Assembly (NCBI GenBank): GCA_019925095.2
Contig: CM034414.1
Coordinates: forward strand, 2,024,001-2,088,000
Direction of reading: 5' to 3'
From: Dendrolimus kikuchii
Lineage: Eukaryota; Arthropoda; Insecta; Lepidoptera; Lasiocampidae
DNA length: 64,000 nucleotides
Shown here: positions 12,301-22,020 of the stretch, piece by piece
How the letters are laid out: each line of letters begins with the position of its first letter
Position numbering within the stretch: the stretch's first letter is position 1
Made by a program: the position numbers and the translations under genes
The notes under the pieces: generated by a model
Databases searched by the model: none
Told to the model about the DNA's origin: nothing
What the model saw: only the letters and a program-made list of their open reading frames with translations

Positions 12301-12716
12301 AGGCTAGAGCTCAGCGTTATGCTGCGGCAAGAGATGACACAGCACTGATTTCAGTTCCAGCCTTTATTAACCCTTAAGACAATTATCAATATACTTATCG
12401 ATATACCAAAAAGCCCCAAGACTAACACTATCACTATCTCGTAATATACCAAGCAAATACAACCATTTCATACAAATCATACAACTCCTATATAAACAGA
12501 GTGAGACAACAACACAGTTAACGACCACGTGCACAAACGCGATCTGCACTCTCATCGCGGACATATATGTGCTAATCGTGAGCTAAAGGGTTAACATAAG
12601 AATGAATGACCCAAACATAAGCTTTGCGTTAACTAACCATCTTTGTATTCAGCAGTCAGCATCTGCAGGTCTGTGCCCTCAATATTTCCTTCACCTTCCG
12701 ACATGGTTTATATATT
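3197..12716 (-). CDS. C2H2 zinc-finger protein gene, 5' part (seven exons, runs off the left edge)
   Basis: Seven minus-strand exons were joined by hand: 12638-12716 (ATG at 12704), 10046-10098, 8573-8706, 6487-6611, 5616-5731, 4839-4897 and 3197-3362. Every exon has AG before and GT after, and the phases agree (1,0,2,1,0,2,0), giving 240 residues. The N-terminal about 180 residues are acidic and Ser/Glu/Gln-rich with two similar blocks (EESYQFVESAEG and QESYVLVDDQNG). A Lys-rich helix follows (SEILEKAKALQKAK), then a basic patch RAGRKRKGD, and the last exon opens a zinc finger (YSCKWCGFKCNAVKEMSAHK) whose second His must lie beyond the window. The start Met follows a splice acceptor, so an upstream 5'-UTR exon is expected. 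The family suggests a nuclear DNA-binding regulator; the exact orthologue is not recognised. Confidence 0.8.
3427..3552 (-). mobile_element. S300 element, truncated
   Basis: T-rich end 'ttttttattga' then 'cagacaggcagacggccca', matching the 3' part (in poly-A orientation) of the S300 family. It stops near 'tctaaaggga'. Lies in intron 6 of the zinc-finger gene. Confidence 0.75.
3795..3935 (-). pseudogene. RTE-like LINE C-terminal remnant
   Basis: A degraded minus-strand peptide with VHCGLKEDVVTRVGK resembles the region just before the GMLRWFGHVERM block of RTE-type LINE ends. It is fused by chance to the adjacent minisatellite frame. Confidence 0.45.
3934..4790. repeat. 27-bp minisatellite, about 30 copies
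   Basis: Tandem units of about 27 bp (cttattaatatactacttatcatatca and variants). Because 27 is a multiple of three, both strands stay open for 100-170 codons, but the predicted peptides are only short-period repeats. One unit in the opposite orientation sits at about 3566-3595. Located in intron 6 of the zinc-finger gene. Confidence 0.95.
4839..4897 (-). CDS. zinc-finger gene, exon 6 (microexon)
   Basis: A 59-nt exon: acceptor ggtttcag, donor GCCAA|GTAAGT. It encodes KKAMSYSEILEKAKALQKA plus two bases of a Lys codon, and starts in the phase exon 5 leaves and ends in the phase exon 7 needs. Confidence 0.75.
4898..5148. other. intron, no feature seen
   Basis: AT-rich intron sequence between exon 6 and a Helitron; nothing recognisable. 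Confidence 0.4.
5149..5502 (-). mobile_element. non-autonomous Helitron (family with 'gatatgcccgcg' end)
   Basis: Minus strand: 5'-TCTATAATATTATAAAATTC and 3'-CTAG, inserted between A and T. A longer relative with the same ends is at 53183-53716. Confidence 0.75.
5616..5731 (-). CDS. zinc-finger gene, exon 5
   Basis: Acceptor attccag, donor CCCAAG|GTATGA; 116 nt. Encodes QDAQESYVLVDDQNGQGPLV and then FLQSSLQQTNVPKKEEPK. GC content and codon use stand out from the AT-rich flanks. Confidence 0.82.
6054..6319 (+). mobile_element. LTR 1 (solo LTR-like)
   Basis: Begins TGTGATT and ends CTCGTAACA. Aligns with 6841-7172 but has internal deletions. Shared motifs include 'gacgtgtgtact', 'cggtaatctatt' and 'gttatacgtgtttgtatag'. 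No internal retroelement coding is next to it. Confidence 0.6.
6320..6472 (-). mobile_element. Helitron 5' end with (CAGA/CGGA)n microsatellite
   Basis: The minus strand starts 5'-TCCCTATTAATATTATAAATG with host A before it, a common insect Helitron terminus, followed by a CTGT/CCGT run (6374-6443). The CTAG end is missing. Confidence 0.6.
6487..6611 (-). CDS. zinc-finger gene, exon 4
   Basis: Acceptor gtatttcag and donor ACAG|GTGCGC enclose 125 nt of GC-rich sequence. Encodes an acidic segment with ESYQFVESAEGAESNEASDD and TTVTCVLQTSDNET. Bracketed by two LTRs lying 521 bp apart. Confidence 0.82.
6841..7172 (+). mobile_element. LTR 2 (solo LTR-like)
   Basis: A 332-bp block starts TGTTACG and ends CGTAACA, perfect 7-bp inverted termini of the TG..CA type. 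The fuller relative of LTR 1. No gag-pol remains beside it, so a solo LTR is the simplest reading. Confidence 0.65.
7173..7361 (+). mobile_element. non-autonomous Helitron ('actaatattataaagagg' family)
   Basis: Shares the 5' block actaatattataaagagg and the 3' block ccgggccgctag with 23519, 40596 and 48479; the CTAG is followed by T. The 5' TC is not clean because it abuts LTR 2. Confidence 0.65.
7561..7797 (-). mobile_element. non-autonomous Helitron ('gctgtgcccgcgacgtcgtc' end)
   Basis: CTAG end at 7561-7564 (minus 3' end) preceded by host A; body matches 36104-36322. The 5' terminus is worn and runs into a (gtat)n stretch. Confidence 0.65.
7876..8033 (+). mobile_element. LINE 3' UTR fragment
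   Basis: 'ctggaagagatcgctttgagtgataaagtcgcc' core (16-20 bp blocks shared with other copies) and a terminal 'gtgcaataaagtgtt' with AATAAA. Followed by the TC-rich microsatellite. Confidence 0.6.
8034..8092. repeat. (TC)n microsatellite
   Basis: Nearly pure CT dinucleotides with occasional TG/TT interruptions, directly after the LINE 3' end. Confidence 0.9.
8217..8431 (+). mobile_element. S300 element, short form
   Basis: Starts at 'tgccaggt', the same start as the copies at 20602, 39088 (inverted) and 44249 (inverted). Runs to 'ctgtctgctga'; the A-rich end is degraded. Confidence 0.8.
8573..8706 (-). CDS. zinc-finger gene, exon 3
   Basis: 134 nt: 44 codons (including SSNEVSHILPEMGYEEERSQ and YTVLESSKRLLELDLLNYTL) plus two bases. 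Donor GTCAG|GTAATA. The acceptor is a NAGNAG tandem (tttgcagcag), so the first Gln may be included or skipped. Confidence 0.8.
8901..9434 (+). repeat. six tandem copies of a SINE-A tRNA-like head
   Basis: Units begin at 8901, 8990, 9079, 9168, 9258 and 9348 (period 89-90 bp). Each holds 'gtagttgagcgggctaagtc' or a variant and a B-box-like 'gggttcaaattc', ending 'ggtaaatttcc'. Near-identical units imply recent tandem duplication. Confidence 0.93.
9348..9580 (+). mobile_element. SINE-A, full-length copy at the end of the head array
   Basis: The last head unit continues into the SINE body: 'ggtaaatttcggaaatg', 'ggccccagtccattgtat', 'gtaacttgcttag' and 'gtctgccgatttatttattt'. In intron 2 of the zinc-finger gene. 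Confidence 0.8.
9632..10003 (-). mobile_element. RTE-like LINE 3' end, copy a
   Basis: (ATGT)n tail at the left, then the C-terminal coding end on the minus strand (KGMLRWFGHVERMHDKRMTK .. one stop .. YPARELA). The 5' truncation lies 42 bp from zinc-finger exon 2, and the reading frame happens to continue from that exon. Confidence 0.85.
10046..10098 (-). CDS. zinc-finger gene, exon 2
   Basis: A 53-nt exon: acceptor ttattatttttctag, donor GGGGAG|GTAGGT. Two bases complete Gly, then QLQIVEVTPFDKGEVGE. Joins exon 1 (phase 1) to exon 3 (phase 0). Confidence 0.78.
10157..10480 (+). mobile_element. S300 element, long form
   Basis: Starts 'ttttatccgtgcaggaacgg' and ends 'ctgcaataaataaaaaa'. Complete by comparison with 25543, 41663 and the inverted copy at 63030. 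Confidence 0.85.
10651..11044 (-). mobile_element. Penelope-like element, internally deleted derivative
   Basis: Inverted ends ('ataataaaactacgttttaa' at the left, its complement at the right) enclose the pLTR-like block with 'ggccacttttcagtggcc' and 'gaagagaagaagcgg'. A 10-bp target duplication (aaaatgttca) lies at 10641-10650 and 11045-11054. No coding sequence is left. Same terminal layout as 54372-56536. Confidence 0.75.
11156..11785 (+). pseudogene. chimeric LINE remnant: R1-type endonuclease joined to another LINE's C-terminus
   Basis: A plus-strand peptide with ESQANLAVISEPYYVPP, then (after a stop or frame change) VGDLDDVVAVVARAGSG and ISPKTIFVMGDFNAKHCSWG is an APE-type endonuclease of R1-clade LINEs. 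It then joins KRLVDATRGQKASVYFAQRL..GNAASLLGTF and a stop, the C-terminus type of the LINE at 32040. A 20-bp direct repeat (11192-11211 and 11598-11617) lies at both ends of the endonuclease piece. Confidence 0.7.
12002..12207 (+). mobile_element. Helitron 3' part
   Basis: 'gaaccggtaggtggcgctga' blocks and a 3' end 'ggggccgctag' followed by T match 29623-29954. The 5' portion is missing. Confidence 0.65.
12208..12637. other. intron 1 sequence, no further feature seen
   Basis: Moderately AT-rich. The plus-strand frame 12602-13045 is an artefact that joins exon 1 antisense with LINE copy b. Confidence 0.4.
12638..12716 (-). CDS. zinc-finger gene, first coding exon
   Basis: Acceptor tttgtgtttcag at 12717-12719, 12 nt of 5' UTR, ATG at 12704-12702, then MSEGEGNIEGTDLQMLTAEY KD and donor GATG|GTTAGT. 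The acceptor means the promoter and a non-coding exon lie further right; I could not place them. Confidence 0.72.
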
Positions 12717-12765
12717 CTGAAACACAAAATTGTAATTATTCACTAATTATACCAACCAAAGGAAT

Positions 12766-13071
12766 GCTCCGGTGGTTCGGGCATGTGGAAAGAATGCACG
12801 ATGAAAGAATGACTAAACAGATATACAATGCAAAAGTGGATGGATGCAGAAGTCGTGGAAGGCCACGACACACCTTCCATGATCAAATTGATCGTGCACT
12901 AGCAGAAGGTGATGTCAGAGGCCTTAAGAACAAACGAGAGTGCATGACAAAAGCTATGAATGTCAAAGAAGCAAGTGAGGTGTGTAAGAATAAGCCTGAA
13001 TGGCGCTCTGTTGTTTGTACCTACCCCACAAGGGAACTGGCGTGAAGTTATGTATGTATGTATGTATGTAT
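12766..13071 (+). mobile_element. RTE-like LINE 3' end, copy b
   Basis: Starts 'ggaatgctccggtggttcgg', encodes the C-terminal block through CTYPTRELA, stop, AGTT, then (ATGT)n. Frame intact from the truncation to the stop. Confidence 0.88.
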
Positions 13072-13082
13072 ACATAATAATT

Positions 13083-13388
13083 TGTTGTTAAAGACTATAG
13101 GAATACTTCTATAATCACAGATTTCTCTAAGTCTACACTGTTAATTTGACGTGAACGATAAACAATTGTATATATGCATGTGTGTGTCTGTGTCAAATAC
13201 ATGGTAGAGGTGTGCAATGTTTTTTTTTTTATTGATTTAATATCTTTTTTATGCATAATTTAAAAAAAAATTGCATTCGTCGCTTCTTCTCTATTAAACT
13301 ATAAGTGTGCAAAATTTCATACTCCTCCATCAGCACAATTTTCATAAAAAGTGGTACAAAGTTTTTGCTTCACATATTAATATATAGA
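13083..13388 (-). mobile_element. Helitron ('acgtgaagcaaaaactttgta' family), copy 1
   Basis: The minus-strand 5' end is TCTATATATTAATATGTGAA next to host A. The body ('catactcctccatcagcac' on plus) is repeated at 16722-17017. The CTAG end is unclear beside LINE copy b. Confidence 0.6.
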
Positions 13389-16344
13389 TATATTAGATAT
13401 TCCAAATATGACTGCATATAAAAATGATTTAAATCAATTGTTATTAAAAAAGGCTTATTTCAAAGTTAAGTGACTTTTTGACAGATAAATCTATAATATT
13501 ACAAAATTCTAAAAATTCAGTGTCTGTACATTGAAGCTATTTAAAAAAAAATACAATTGGAATACACTATATAAATGATAGAGAACATGATGCAATTATT
13601 TTTAGATTTCTTATCTGTTTGGGATTCATGTAAAAACTACTGGGCCGATTTTAATGTGGTTATCACTGATGGACAGTAAGTTCTTAGATTCAAAACATGT
13701 GCTACTTTTTATCCTGGGAATCTAGTGGGAATTTTCTGGGAATGACATAAGATTTTATGTAGTTTGTTAGTTTGGGTGCATACAAGTTAGCTTATTTTAA
13801 CAGTTTTCACTAAGAGGTTAACTTGAATTTGTGCCCTGGGAATCCTGCAGGAAAGCATGGACAAAGTCTCAAGTATATCCTAGTTTTAAATATTATTACT
13901 GTAATTATTTTGACATTGGTATTATCACAGAGTATTATTATTATTTTTCTGCTTATCACTGTAACTTATTTATCTCCATAATTTGCATTAATGTTATGAT
14001 TAATTTTATTTTGTTTGACTTTAATAATTTGACATGATGTATGCTAAATTAAATTGACTTCATTTAGATTTAAGTATAAAATATTCTTCACCAGTACCAG
14101 CAAAAAAATTATGTTGTTTTAGTTTAGATCATTTTCGTACATTGCAAACAAGATTATCATCTGATCTGAACTTTTTAAGTATAGTTTAGAAGGCTTAGCC
14201 TTCATGATTATTTGTTTTCAACCACCCAAAATTCATTTTTATATCTCAAATAATAAATACATGCGTCCTATGACTATACCGCACCCTATTTTTTAATTAT
14301 ATACGTCACATTCGGATACAGTCATCACTAACATTAAGCCAGGTATAGCAGGGATATAAATGTTATGCCAAATAGTACTAATGATATATTACTTCTGTGA
14401 AGATATGAACTGTTTTTTGTCATACCACAACAAAGGCACAAAATAATAAACAGACTTTCACATTATGTAACAAAATAGGTTATTTTTAATAAGAAGAGAT
14501 AGTTTGAAATACCTAAAACAACCCATTTAAATATATATATTTTAAATTGCTATCTAACAGAGTAGCAGCGCGCAGTCGAGAATCTTGAGTCCAAGTAATG
14601 ATTACAAAGCGAGGCAGCGAATCATTGGAAGATATGCCGTAATAATTATAGAAATAATCCATTGTTATCATATGTATGGTGTATAAAATCTCCAGTCCTT
14701 GAACTCTTGAACAACAAGTAATTCGATGTCAAATTAAAAGGACAAATTCTTGCAACCCCGCAAAACAGTGTTACTTTGATTAATAATATATTTTATTATT
14801 ATTGCAACAATCATAACTTACATGGCAACAATAGTATTCTAAATCACGATATGCACAATTTAAACACAATACGAATGATATTTTCGCTACAAATCCACAA
14901 TTTAAAGCGTAAAGCCAGCGTCAGCCATTTTCTAAATACGTTCTCTAATTCTATCTCTTCGCAAAATTACGTGGTAAAAACAAGATGGCCGACTTGCCAG
15001 TTAAAAAAATTGTACTTAGAATTATATCCCTAAAAAGAAAAAAAATGCAATAATTACAACTGTTTTATATTATTATCATTTTAAAAATACTATAATTCAT
15101 TACTAATATTTCAATGAAAACTTCATTCAATTATGGTATCAATTCCAATCGCTAAAATTTTAACATATTTTTTAATGTCAAGGAACAATTACTATTTAAT
15201 AGCAGCAAACATTAATTTTAGATAAATGCTAATTTTATACATCAAACAACAGTTAACTTAAAGCTATGTACATAATTATAATACACAGACCACTATAGGA
15301 TACTACGTATATATAATAGGTATTATTCTATATCTCATTGTAAAGAAGATGTACAAAATACATTGGTCCTATTCTCATTTAAGTAAATAGCATCTCTTTC
15401 CCTTTCACAAAATCAATAAATAACATTTCCAATGGTGGAGAACATAGAGTATGATTATAAATAGATTCAACGTTATAAAGCTGATTTTACACGAAACAAC
15501 TGAGTCACGGATCATGATTCACGGTACATGAACTTGCTTGCACTATCACACGATGTTTTACTGGTCTGCCTACTTTGCTCACTTTGAGAACCTTGTGTGC
15601 GCACGCAAGTCTTGATATACATTAGCCGTGTAGACCAGGCATTACCTAATCTATTGAACGTGCACGTTTGTCGAGGTTGACAAATAACAGCTATCCTTTT
15701 CACTCTACTGGCTTTACCATATATAAAATGTTATAATAATATTCTTTGTTTTTCACTGTAATAAACAATATATAAAATAATTGTCAATTATTATTAAATT
15801 CTATGTTATCAGACGTTTTATTTAAAACATATCTCACAGATGACAATGTAATAATTAAGGCATTATTTAAGTTTGAAATTTAATTTCTACATCGCGCTAG
15901 AGAAGTTTTTCTCTGCAATCACTATATATACAGAATTCGAAGCAAGCTTATCGGGAGGTCCGTAGCTACTACGTGAACCGGTGTTGGCAGGGAGCCGGTC
16001 AAATTCCTTGCCATCAGATATGTTGAAGCCTAACAAGCAATCATATATGGTAAAAGAATAATGTCAAATATGTCAAGAAAATAATAAAGAGAGACTTTGG
16101 TCTCATCCACACGGTAGTAGCTGATTCGACCTTCTTTTGTTATTTCTGATATTTAAACTTAATTTTTTTTTATATAACCATGTTTTAATAATATTTGTAT
16201 GTATATTGTCATAAGTATACATACATACGTGTGTGTATACATATGTATATATAGTTATATTATTTTTGTACTCGCATGTACTGTGTCTATTTATTATCAT
16301 TATTTACAGACTGCACCACCGTCAGTTTTAAAAATCTATGAATC
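13389..16344. other. AT-rich, no gene recognised
   Basis: Three kilobases without a supportable exon. Short frames at 13831, 14776 and 15512 lack motifs and convincing splice borders. A small open patch at about 14990-15050 starts with 'aacaagatggccgacttgcc' (good start context) but ends within 25 codons. The non-coding first exon of the zinc-finger gene could be here. Confidence 0.35.
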
Positions 16345-16465
16345 CCTGTCAAGGGTTGTCTGGAAGATACCGCTTTAAGCGATAAGGCCGCCCGTTGTAC
16401 TATCTTTTTTATTTTTCTAATTCTGTTTGTCTATGACTTGACGTACAATAAAGCGTTACCTACCT
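16345..16465 (+). mobile_element. LINE 3' UTR fragment
   Basis: 'ttgtctggaagataccgctt', 'aagcgataaggccgcccgtt' and a terminal 'gtacaataaagcgtt' with (acct)n; same family as 2955 and 7876. Confidence 0.65.
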
Positions 16466-16721
16466 ACCTGCCATGTTGTTTTTTTTTCATTTTCTATAAA
16501 AATATACACACACATATATTTTTATACGTACATTTTTACAGCTCTAAGTCCGATAATCGTCCATTCTCCATAAATGATGAAGATTAAATACTATTATTAG
16601 GTATTATTAGGTATATTTCGTTAATTAGTATATTAGTTAACGGTAAAGTAACTAGTGGTCGCTCAGCGGTCGAATTTCGACCATAATTGATTTAAATTGT
16701 AAGTTTGAACATTAATAAGGT

Positions 16722-17017
16722 TGTTGTCAAAGACTATACTTCTATAATCACAAATTTCGCCAAGGCTACACTGTTAATTTGACTTTAACAATAAACAAAA
16801 GAGTATATACGCATTTATGTGTCAAATATATGGTTAGTTGTGTGTCGTGTAATGTTTTTTTATCGATTTAATGTATTTTTTATGCATAATTTAAAAAAAA
16901 AATATCATTCTACACTCCTCTATATAAACTATAAGTGTGCGAAATTTCATACTCCTCCGTCCGCGCAATTTTCTTAAAAAGGATACAAAGTTTTTGCTTC
17001 ACGTATTAATATAATGA
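16722..17017 (-). mobile_element. Helitron ('acgtgaagcaaaaactttgta' family), copy 2
   Basis: Aligns with 13083-13388 along its length in the same orientation. Minus-strand 5' end TCATTATATTAATACGTGAA. Confidence 0.6.
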
Positions 17018-17199
17018 TATAGCGAAAATATCAATTTCTTTCCTATAAATGTCATTAGGTATTTTAATTGCTCCCTCAGCATTCTGAAACATTTTTCTTG
17101 ACTTTTAACCATGTCTTATCTTACGTAGTTACGTTTAAATAAATAAATTATTAGACTCTAATTTAGAGAAATTCAAATTTAAAAATTCCCTTTTTGAAG

Positions 17200-17480
17200 C
17201 TCATACATATAGGTTAAAATTTAATTTTACTTCCTATTCTATGTACACCACTTCGCAACGTGTTATTGCTGTTAAGGAGGAGAAGCGGCAAGAAACTCCC
17301 CAGCAACACGTCTAACTAAAAACTGTTTTTCTTTATATTTCTTATTCTATTTATATCTCAAGTTCTTTTTTTATAAGTTTTATACAGAAGTATGTTACGG
17401 AATTACTTTTGAAGAATTAATGGAGTTTTAGCAAACAGTGCATACTTAATAGGACAAAGACACAATATAATCACATAATA
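17200..17480. mobile_element. retroelement 3' fragment with 'cttcgcaacgtgtt' hairpin core
   Basis: Shares a core (cgcttcgcaacgtgtt .. gaggagaagcggcaagaaac .. agcaacacgtcta) with 42190-42350 (inverted) and 46040-46310, and a looser version with the Penelope pLTR blocks. Origin uncertain: Penelope or LINE 3' UTR. Confidence 0.5.
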
Positions 17481-17566
17481 AATAAAAATATAACATTATT
17501 ATTCAATTAGGAAATGACCGATTGTATCATTATTAACCTTAAAAAGAAACATGACAACTATGCAAC

Positions 17567-17875
17567 TTTTTTCTTATTGCAGGAGATCAGCAGACAGGCA
17601 GACGGCCTTGATGGAAAGCGGTTACCATCGCCTATGGACATTTGCAACAGCAAAGTTGCTACAAATGCGTTGCTGCTCTCTTAAGGGAAACTGCAACCTG
17701 GTCACTAATGCCGGAACACAACTCAAGGTTGTTATGGCGACATACTTTAGACCAGGGGTGGTAGCCATCCAGTCGGGCAAATGCCCTACCACCTGGCTGT
17801 GAGTTGTTAAGTCGCCTCTTACGACAGGCCCGGCTGTAGGAAATTGTATTATTTCTCCGTTCCTGCACGGATAAG
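17567..17875 (-). mobile_element. S300 element, long form
   Basis: Runs from 'ttattgcaggagatcagcag' to 'ccgttcctgcacggata'. A few bases are missing (ggcc..cttgatgg). Confidence 0.85.
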
Positions 17876-18689
17876 CAATTCCTACATTTCCTGCAACTAA
17901 ATAAATGTAGTAACAAAATATAATTAGACTACATAGAATCAAAGAACGCTAAGTGTCTTAGATAACGACAGACGCATAATACGAATTCATAAAAGATCTT
18001 ATTTAAAGTAAAAATGGCTACTAAACGCTAAAAATATGAAATTAAAAGCTTCTAGTTTAAGACATCGTATTTAATCATACCAACTGCCATTTGCATACTA
18101 TACAAAATTTTACTTTAGAAATAAACAAGTCGAATTATTGCATCTCACATTACTAATTAACTTCTCTCTTTTTAATTTCTTTATATTTTATGTTTGAAAC
18201 TTAATAGCTATTAACGTCTTATATTTTTTTTTCTTTAAATTAATTATATTATAAATTTTCATTGAATGTAGTATTTTCATTTCTGCATTTGTCTTTTTTT
18301 TTTTATAAAGCTGTGTACATCCTTAGTATTAGTGCAAGTAATTGTTGGTAAATCAAATAAATAAAATACAATAAACAATACAAATGGTATGGAATTCATA
18401 ATATATGAGAATATGCTTTTTAAAATTACTAGAAAAACCGTTCTTGATAAGCTTGGATTATTTTATAGACACGAAGTCGTAACTGAATGGCCAGCGACAT
18501 GAATGTAACGCTCTACTGATTTAAGGCGAACTCGTTTATTCGAATTTAATTTTCATTTATTTAAGTTTTTTCAATGTATGAGACTGTAAATATTGCATCT
18601 CTGAAAATGTCATTCTAAACTTGAATTGTATTACATTTTCTAATTAAAATATAGTTTTAATCTAAATCATATTTTAAAACTTGTTGTAG
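17876..18689. other. AT-rich, no gene seen
   Basis: Low-complexity AT-rich sequence, no coding or repeat signal I can support. Confidence 0.4.
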
Positions 18690-19547
18690 GTGCTGATTAC
18701 GCCTACTAATCATAGATTTCAACCACACAAGAAAAGAAAATATAATTTTGTGATAAAAATTATATCTATTTATTTATATTAATTCATTAACAAAAAAACA
18801 TTTGTGTCTGAAATGCGTAGTCATAATTACCATTAAAAAAAGTCTAATTTACAATAAACATTATTAATTTTACAAATATGTCGATAGGAAGGCGTTTTTA
18901 TTGACAGGGTAAAGGAAAAAAATATGAGTAGGCACATTCAGCACCTACAGGTCATGGGCCCAGCACGCAGTGGTGGTGGTGGTGTCTTGCGAGAGTGAAG
19001 CATGAATGATTCATGTGCAGTATGGGATTGAGAATGGATAAGGTGGTTAAGGAGTGTTAGGGTAGGCTACCTATACGAGTGGAAGAGGCCTCGCGGGGCC
19101 CACGCCTGCCAGGGCTGCGGAGAGGCCAAGTCATATACCCGTAGCCCTGGCATAAGGCGAAGGACGGAACACCCAGGGGTTTTAGTGGGTATCCCTAACC
19201 GGGAGTGGCAATAGCATGGCACCAGTTCTGACTGGGCATGCTAGTGCCACCCCCGATCTGGCGAATCCCACACTAGGTCGCGAATTAGCCCCCCAAGGTT
19301 CTACCCTTGTCGCGGCTTAGTCCTCAAACGGATTTCCCCTGGTTAAAAAAAAAAAAAGGCTACCTATACGAACTTTTTGATATCCACCCGATTTTTATTC
19401 TTTACTGTACTGCCATGTTCCATTTTTAAATATATTTTTGCTTCTGTCATATTTTTTCCTTTATCGTGTCAATATAATTTTTATCACAAATTATATTTTA
19501 TTTTCTTGTATGATTGTAATCTATGATTAGTAGGCGCATTCAGCACT
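18690..19547. mobile_element. TIR DNA element with about 75-bp inverted termini
   Basis: Left end 'gtgctgattacgcctactaa' through 'gtgataaaaattata' is matched by the reverse complement of 19475-19547 with scattered differences. A third copy of the terminal motif (gagtaggcacattcagcacc) sits at about 18924-18945, so a 260-bp MITE may be nested or duplicated inside. No transposase. Confidence 0.65.
19079..19356 (+). mobile_element. A-tailed retroposon with 15-bp target duplication
   Basis: GC-rich 265 bp ending in about 13 A, flanked by exact 'aggctacctatacga' at 19064-19078 and 19357-19371. Contains 'ggggttttagtgggt', a motif typical of lepidopteran LINE 3' UTRs and also seen at about 42960. 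Inserted into the TIR element. Confidence 0.8.
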
Positions 19548-20246
19548 TATACTTGTCACCATTATTCTATCACTATGTTATTAGTTGTGAATGCCTAAAT
19601 CGAATTTTAATCTATAAATTAGGTTATTGCGTGAGGTTATGTAGCATATAAAAATTTTTAAATATAAAGGCTATGTTTCACAAAACTATTCGACTGACTT
19701 GCGTCTGAAGTTAAATAGAAATGTAGTTTATTTGTAAGGATAAGTATCTAACCTAAAAGATACTTGCAAACGCGATACTTGAAGACACCTAAATTGAAAG
19801 TACCATAAAAACACAACAGTAAGTAGTTACATTCTTCAACGTGTATTATCATTTGTCATTTTGGTACAAATAACTTCGACTGTAGCGAAGATAAGTTTTG
19901 CAGTAAACATTACTCTCCAAGAAGAATTATTATATTTTATCTTCTGGAGTTTATTCTCTTAGATATAATTAATATTAAATGTACATTGTGATAAGGTACA
20001 TAGATTGAAAACAGATACCTAATTATAGTGAGAATACATACTACCCTACTAATTACACTTGCAGTAATCGACGGTTTTGGACTTTTCACTTTTCATTTTA
20101 CATAAAGCTTGATTTTTTTCCTTGTTTTTTAAACACACTAAAAAGTGACATAATATGAACATGTTGTTTAGATATTTAAAAATATGTTTACCGCGTTTTT
20201 CGCGAAACCGTCATTTTGCAAATACTGTGTTTGCTATAAGCAGGGC
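19548..20246. other. AT-rich, no gene seen
   Basis: No coding, RNA or repeat signal that I can support. Confidence 0.4.
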
Positions 20247-20545
20247 AGAATAGTTGAAAAAAGAATGCTAAGGTGGTTTGAACATGTAGAGGGAATTGAT
20301 GAAAGTAGAATCACAAAATAAATGTACCTATAACCAGCACTATGAATGATAGATTTAGTGCCAGTAGACCGCGAAATATTTTTAATATGATCAATAGCAG
20401 ATGTATTGTAGAAAGATCAGATAAAACCTCTACATGTATAGACACATTAATGACAGTAGATGAAATGAAATATATGTGTCAGGATCGCAAGAGGAGATAC
20501 ACCATCACTGTCTACCCCCCTGGAAACAGACGTGATATTATGTAC
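20247..20545 (+). pseudogene. degenerate RTE-like LINE end
   Basis: Conceptual peptide VEKRMLRWFEHVEGIDESRITK followed by stops corresponds to KGMLRWFGHVERM..RMTKQ of the intact copies. Diverged much more than copies a-m, so an older or different family. Confidence 0.55.
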
Positions 20546-20601
20546 TTATACTTTTATTATTATGTACTTAATAGTACTATATTATGTACTTGTTATACTT
20601 T

Positions 20602-20838
20602 TGCCAGGTGGTAGGTCATTTGCCCGACTGGATGGCTACCACCCCTGGTCTAAAGTATGTCGCCAGAACAACCTTGAGCTGTGTTCCGGCATTAGTGACC
20701 AGGTTCTAGTCTCCCTTAAGAGAGCAGCAGCACATTTGTAGCACCTTTGGTGTTGCAAATGTTCATAGGCGATGGTAACCGCTTTCCATTAAACTGGGCC
20801 GTCTGCCTGTCTGCTGAACTCCTGCAATAAAAATAAAA
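20602..20838 (+). mobile_element. S300 element, short form
   Basis: Starts 'tgccaggtggtagg', ends 'ctcctgcaataaaaataaaa'. Confidence 0.85.
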
Positions 20839-21288
20839 AAAACTTATGCATGTACTCTTCTGATGTGAAAATGATCATGAATTTATAAAAATATTTTAAT
20901 TCTGACACTTGAATAATAACTGCAGTGCTTCGCCTTAAATGTCGTGTCCACGGAAACCGGATCCCAACCCCCCTTTCAGTAGAAACCGAAAGTCTACATA
21001 CAGAGTATGAATTGCCAGAGACTGCAAATTGTTACGGTTATAGAATTAGGCAGATAACTTTGCAAAACCTCGTTTTATTTAAGCCAGGCCTCATGTTAAA
21101 TTTGCTACTGACCACTAAATGCTATTATAATATAAACATGTTTATGGACGATGAAACACTATGAACTGACATAAATATATTTGACATGCTTTAATAGTAG
21201 ACATTTTATTATTTAGATTAATTATATATTATTATATATATCTTTGATTATTATTATTAATTTTTAATTTTAATCGTATTGATTCATT
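20839..21288. other. no gene seen
   Basis: A 79-codon plus-strand frame at 20925-21164 has no recognised domain; treated as chance. Confidence 0.35.
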
Positions 21289-21585
21289 ACATACATACAT
21301 AACTTCACGCCAGTTCCTTTGCGGGGTAGGCACGAACAATAGAGCGCCATTTAGGCCCATTCTTACACACCTCACTTGCTTCTTTGACATTCATAACTCT
21401 TGTCATGCACACTCGTCTGTTCTTAAGGCTCCTGGCATCACCCTCCGCTAGTACACGATCAATTTGATCATGGAAGGTGTGTCGTGGCCTTCCACGACTT
21501 ATGCATCCATCCAATTTTGCATTGTATATCTGTTTAGTCATTCTTTCCACATGCCCGAACCACCGGAGCATTCCTTTCCTTTCCT
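21289..21585 (-). mobile_element. RTE-like LINE 3' end, copy c
   Basis: Tail (ATGT)n at left, frame KGMLRWFGHVERMTKQIYNA..YPAKELA. Flanked by exact 12-bp duplications tattgattcatt at 21277-21288 and 21586-21597. Confidence 0.9.
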
Positions 21586-21691
21586 TATTGATTCATTGTT
21601 TGTAAAAATATGTTTATAAGTCAATATTGTAATTTTAATAAAGTAAAATATGTAGTTTAAGTATGTTTGTTTAAGATCTACCTAATAATCT

Positions 21692-21840
21692 GCACCACCT
21701 ACATCGCTAGATTAGGTTAAATTAATCCTTAAAAGCCTGAGAGAGATTGAAACGATAAGGCCGCTTATTGTTTCTACCATGACAATATAATAATTATGCA
21801 TTTTTGAAATTGTACATTTGGTGAGTAATATAGTACTATC
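21692..21840 (+). mobile_element. LINE 3' UTR fragment
   Basis: 'ctgcaccacctacatcgct' and 'cgataaggccgcttattg' match 2955 and 7876. Degraded. Confidence 0.5.
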
Positions 21841-22020
21841 CATTCTATTCAAAATTTCACTGCATTTAAATCTTATTTCAGCCTTAAAACTGATTATTAT
21901 ATCTAATTATTCATTACAATATTATTTTTCAATCATTATTAATATTAAATTACAAACCTAAACTTCTAAATTGATTATGAATAAAATAGTACGTTAATTT
22001 GATTTTATTTTATATAATAA

